Shown: positions 63,745-64,000 of the stretch, piece by piece
Position numbering within the stretch: position 1 is the stretch's first letter
Layout: every line of letters begins with the position of its first letter
Assembly (NCBI GenBank): GCA_963815355.1
Contig: CAWFGJ010000013.1
Coordinates: 496,001-560,000, forward strand
Direction of reading: 5' to 3'
DNA: 64,000 nucleotides
Source of the DNA: JAPUEK01 sp963815355
GTDB taxonomy: Bacteria; Pseudomonadota; Alphaproteobacteria; Rhodobacterales; Rhodobacteraceae
The notes under the pieces: model-generated
Seen by the model: the letters and a program-made list of their open reading frames with translations, nothing else
Database searches by the model: none
Told to the model about the DNA's origin: nothing
Position numbers and translations under genes: made by a program

Positions 63745-64000
63745 ATGAAAGGCACGTTCATGCCCGGAAATATGACTTTTGACGCCCTCAAAGAAGCTGT
63801 AGCCAATGGCGAGATCGACACGGTGCTGGTCGGCTCTGTTGACATGCAAGGCCGCCTCATGGGTAAACGTTTTCACGCCGCCTTCTTTGTTGAAAGCGGG
63901 TACAAGGAAACCCATTGCTGCAACTACCTGCTGGCTGTGGACATGGAGATGACGACAGTCCCAGGGTACAAGTCCTCCAGCTGGGAAAAAGGCTATGGTG
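63745..64000 (+). CDS. glutamine synthetase family protein (5' end only)
   Basis: 85 codons are visible before the right edge. GEIDTVLVGSVDMQGRLMGK is the beta-grasp N-domain of glutamine synthetase or gamma-glutamylpolyamine synthetase (GlnA/GlnT/PuuA). The catalytic domain is outside the window, so the subtype cannot be set. In-frame ATGs at 63745, 63760 and 63772 are all possible starts; none has a strong ribosome site. The 63466-63744 gap upstream holds only a small hairpin (CCCGC/GCGGG near 63716) and no gene. Confidence 0.8.
   Translation, partial: MKGTFMPGNMTFDALKEAVANGEIDTVLVGSVDMQGRLMGKRFHAAFFVESGYKETHCCNYLLAVDMEMTTVPGYKSSSWEKGYG

Overview
This 64 kb window is a chromosomal segment of an alphaproteobacterium, most likely a member of the Rhodobacteraceae (Roseobacter group). 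The evidence is the high GC content, the gene families present (short PabB plus PabC, PrpE, hybrid MaeB-Pta malic enzyme, thuEFGKAB trehalose operon, GcvTHP behind a tandem glycine riboswitch, mreBCD-mrdAB) and small proteins typical of that family. It is almost entirely core and metabolic DNA. No rRNA, tRNA, IS element, CRISPR array or prophage block was seen.

Layout. 1-2.9 kb (minus): aspS (cut by the left edge), then a pabB-pabC folate pair in which pabB carries a frameshift at a run of seven G. 3.2-8.6 kb (plus): an amino acid/polyamine permease, a DUF3147 membrane protein and carB. 8.6-15.9 kb: an unrecognised protein, an rhlE-type DEAD-box helicase behind a long structured leader, a CII-like regulator, thymidine kinase, an EamA exporter, a degenerate M48-like membrane protein and a SPOR-domain protein. 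16.0-20.6 kb (minus): the nucleoside salvage operon cdd-deoA-deoB-add-upp, with mostly overlapping genes. 20.8-29.1 kb: maeB, prpE (preceded by TTTGCAAA boxes), a sigma-54 activator with a degenerate receiver domain, nadK and glyA. 29.1-32 kb: small membrane proteins, an alpha/beta hydrolase and cytochrome b561. 32.1-38.2 kb (minus): the thuEFGKAB trehalose uptake and oxidation operon, with a LacI-type operator and a strong promoter but no regulator gene beside it. 38.8-40.3 kb (minus): trxC and azlCD. 40.5-44.9 kb (minus): gcvT-gcvH-gcvP with a tandem glycine riboswitch. 45.4-50.6 kb: gltX, a zincin, an unrecognised exported protein, a PfkB-family kinase and nadE. 50.8-54.1 kb (plus): a secreted protein of 23-residue MORN repeats, then leuA behind a Leu-rich leader peptide. 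54.3-60.6 kb (plus): the rod-shape cluster mreB-mreC-mreD-mrdA-rodA plus a DUF1345 protein. 60.7-64 kb: a GhrA-type reductase, a RpiR regulator, an N-formylglutamate amidohydrolase and the start of a glutamine synthetase family gene.

How the genes work together. Pyrimidine metabolism appears several times (carB, tdk, cdd, deoA, upp). One-carbon and glycine metabolism is concentrated here too (glyA, gcvTHP, purine salvage, pabBC for folate). maeB, prpE and the ghrA-type reductase serve C2-C4 acid metabolism. NAD metabolism has both nadK and nadE.

The most interesting points are mainly regulatory: the Leu-rich leader peptide with an almost leaderless start and competing hairpins, the sigma-54 activator whose receiver lacks its phosphorylation site, the structured rhlE leader, a two-copy AAGATC element with 11-nt spacing, the M48-like protein that has lost its HExxH motif, and a candidate FNR box upstream of a small membrane protein and cytochrome b561.
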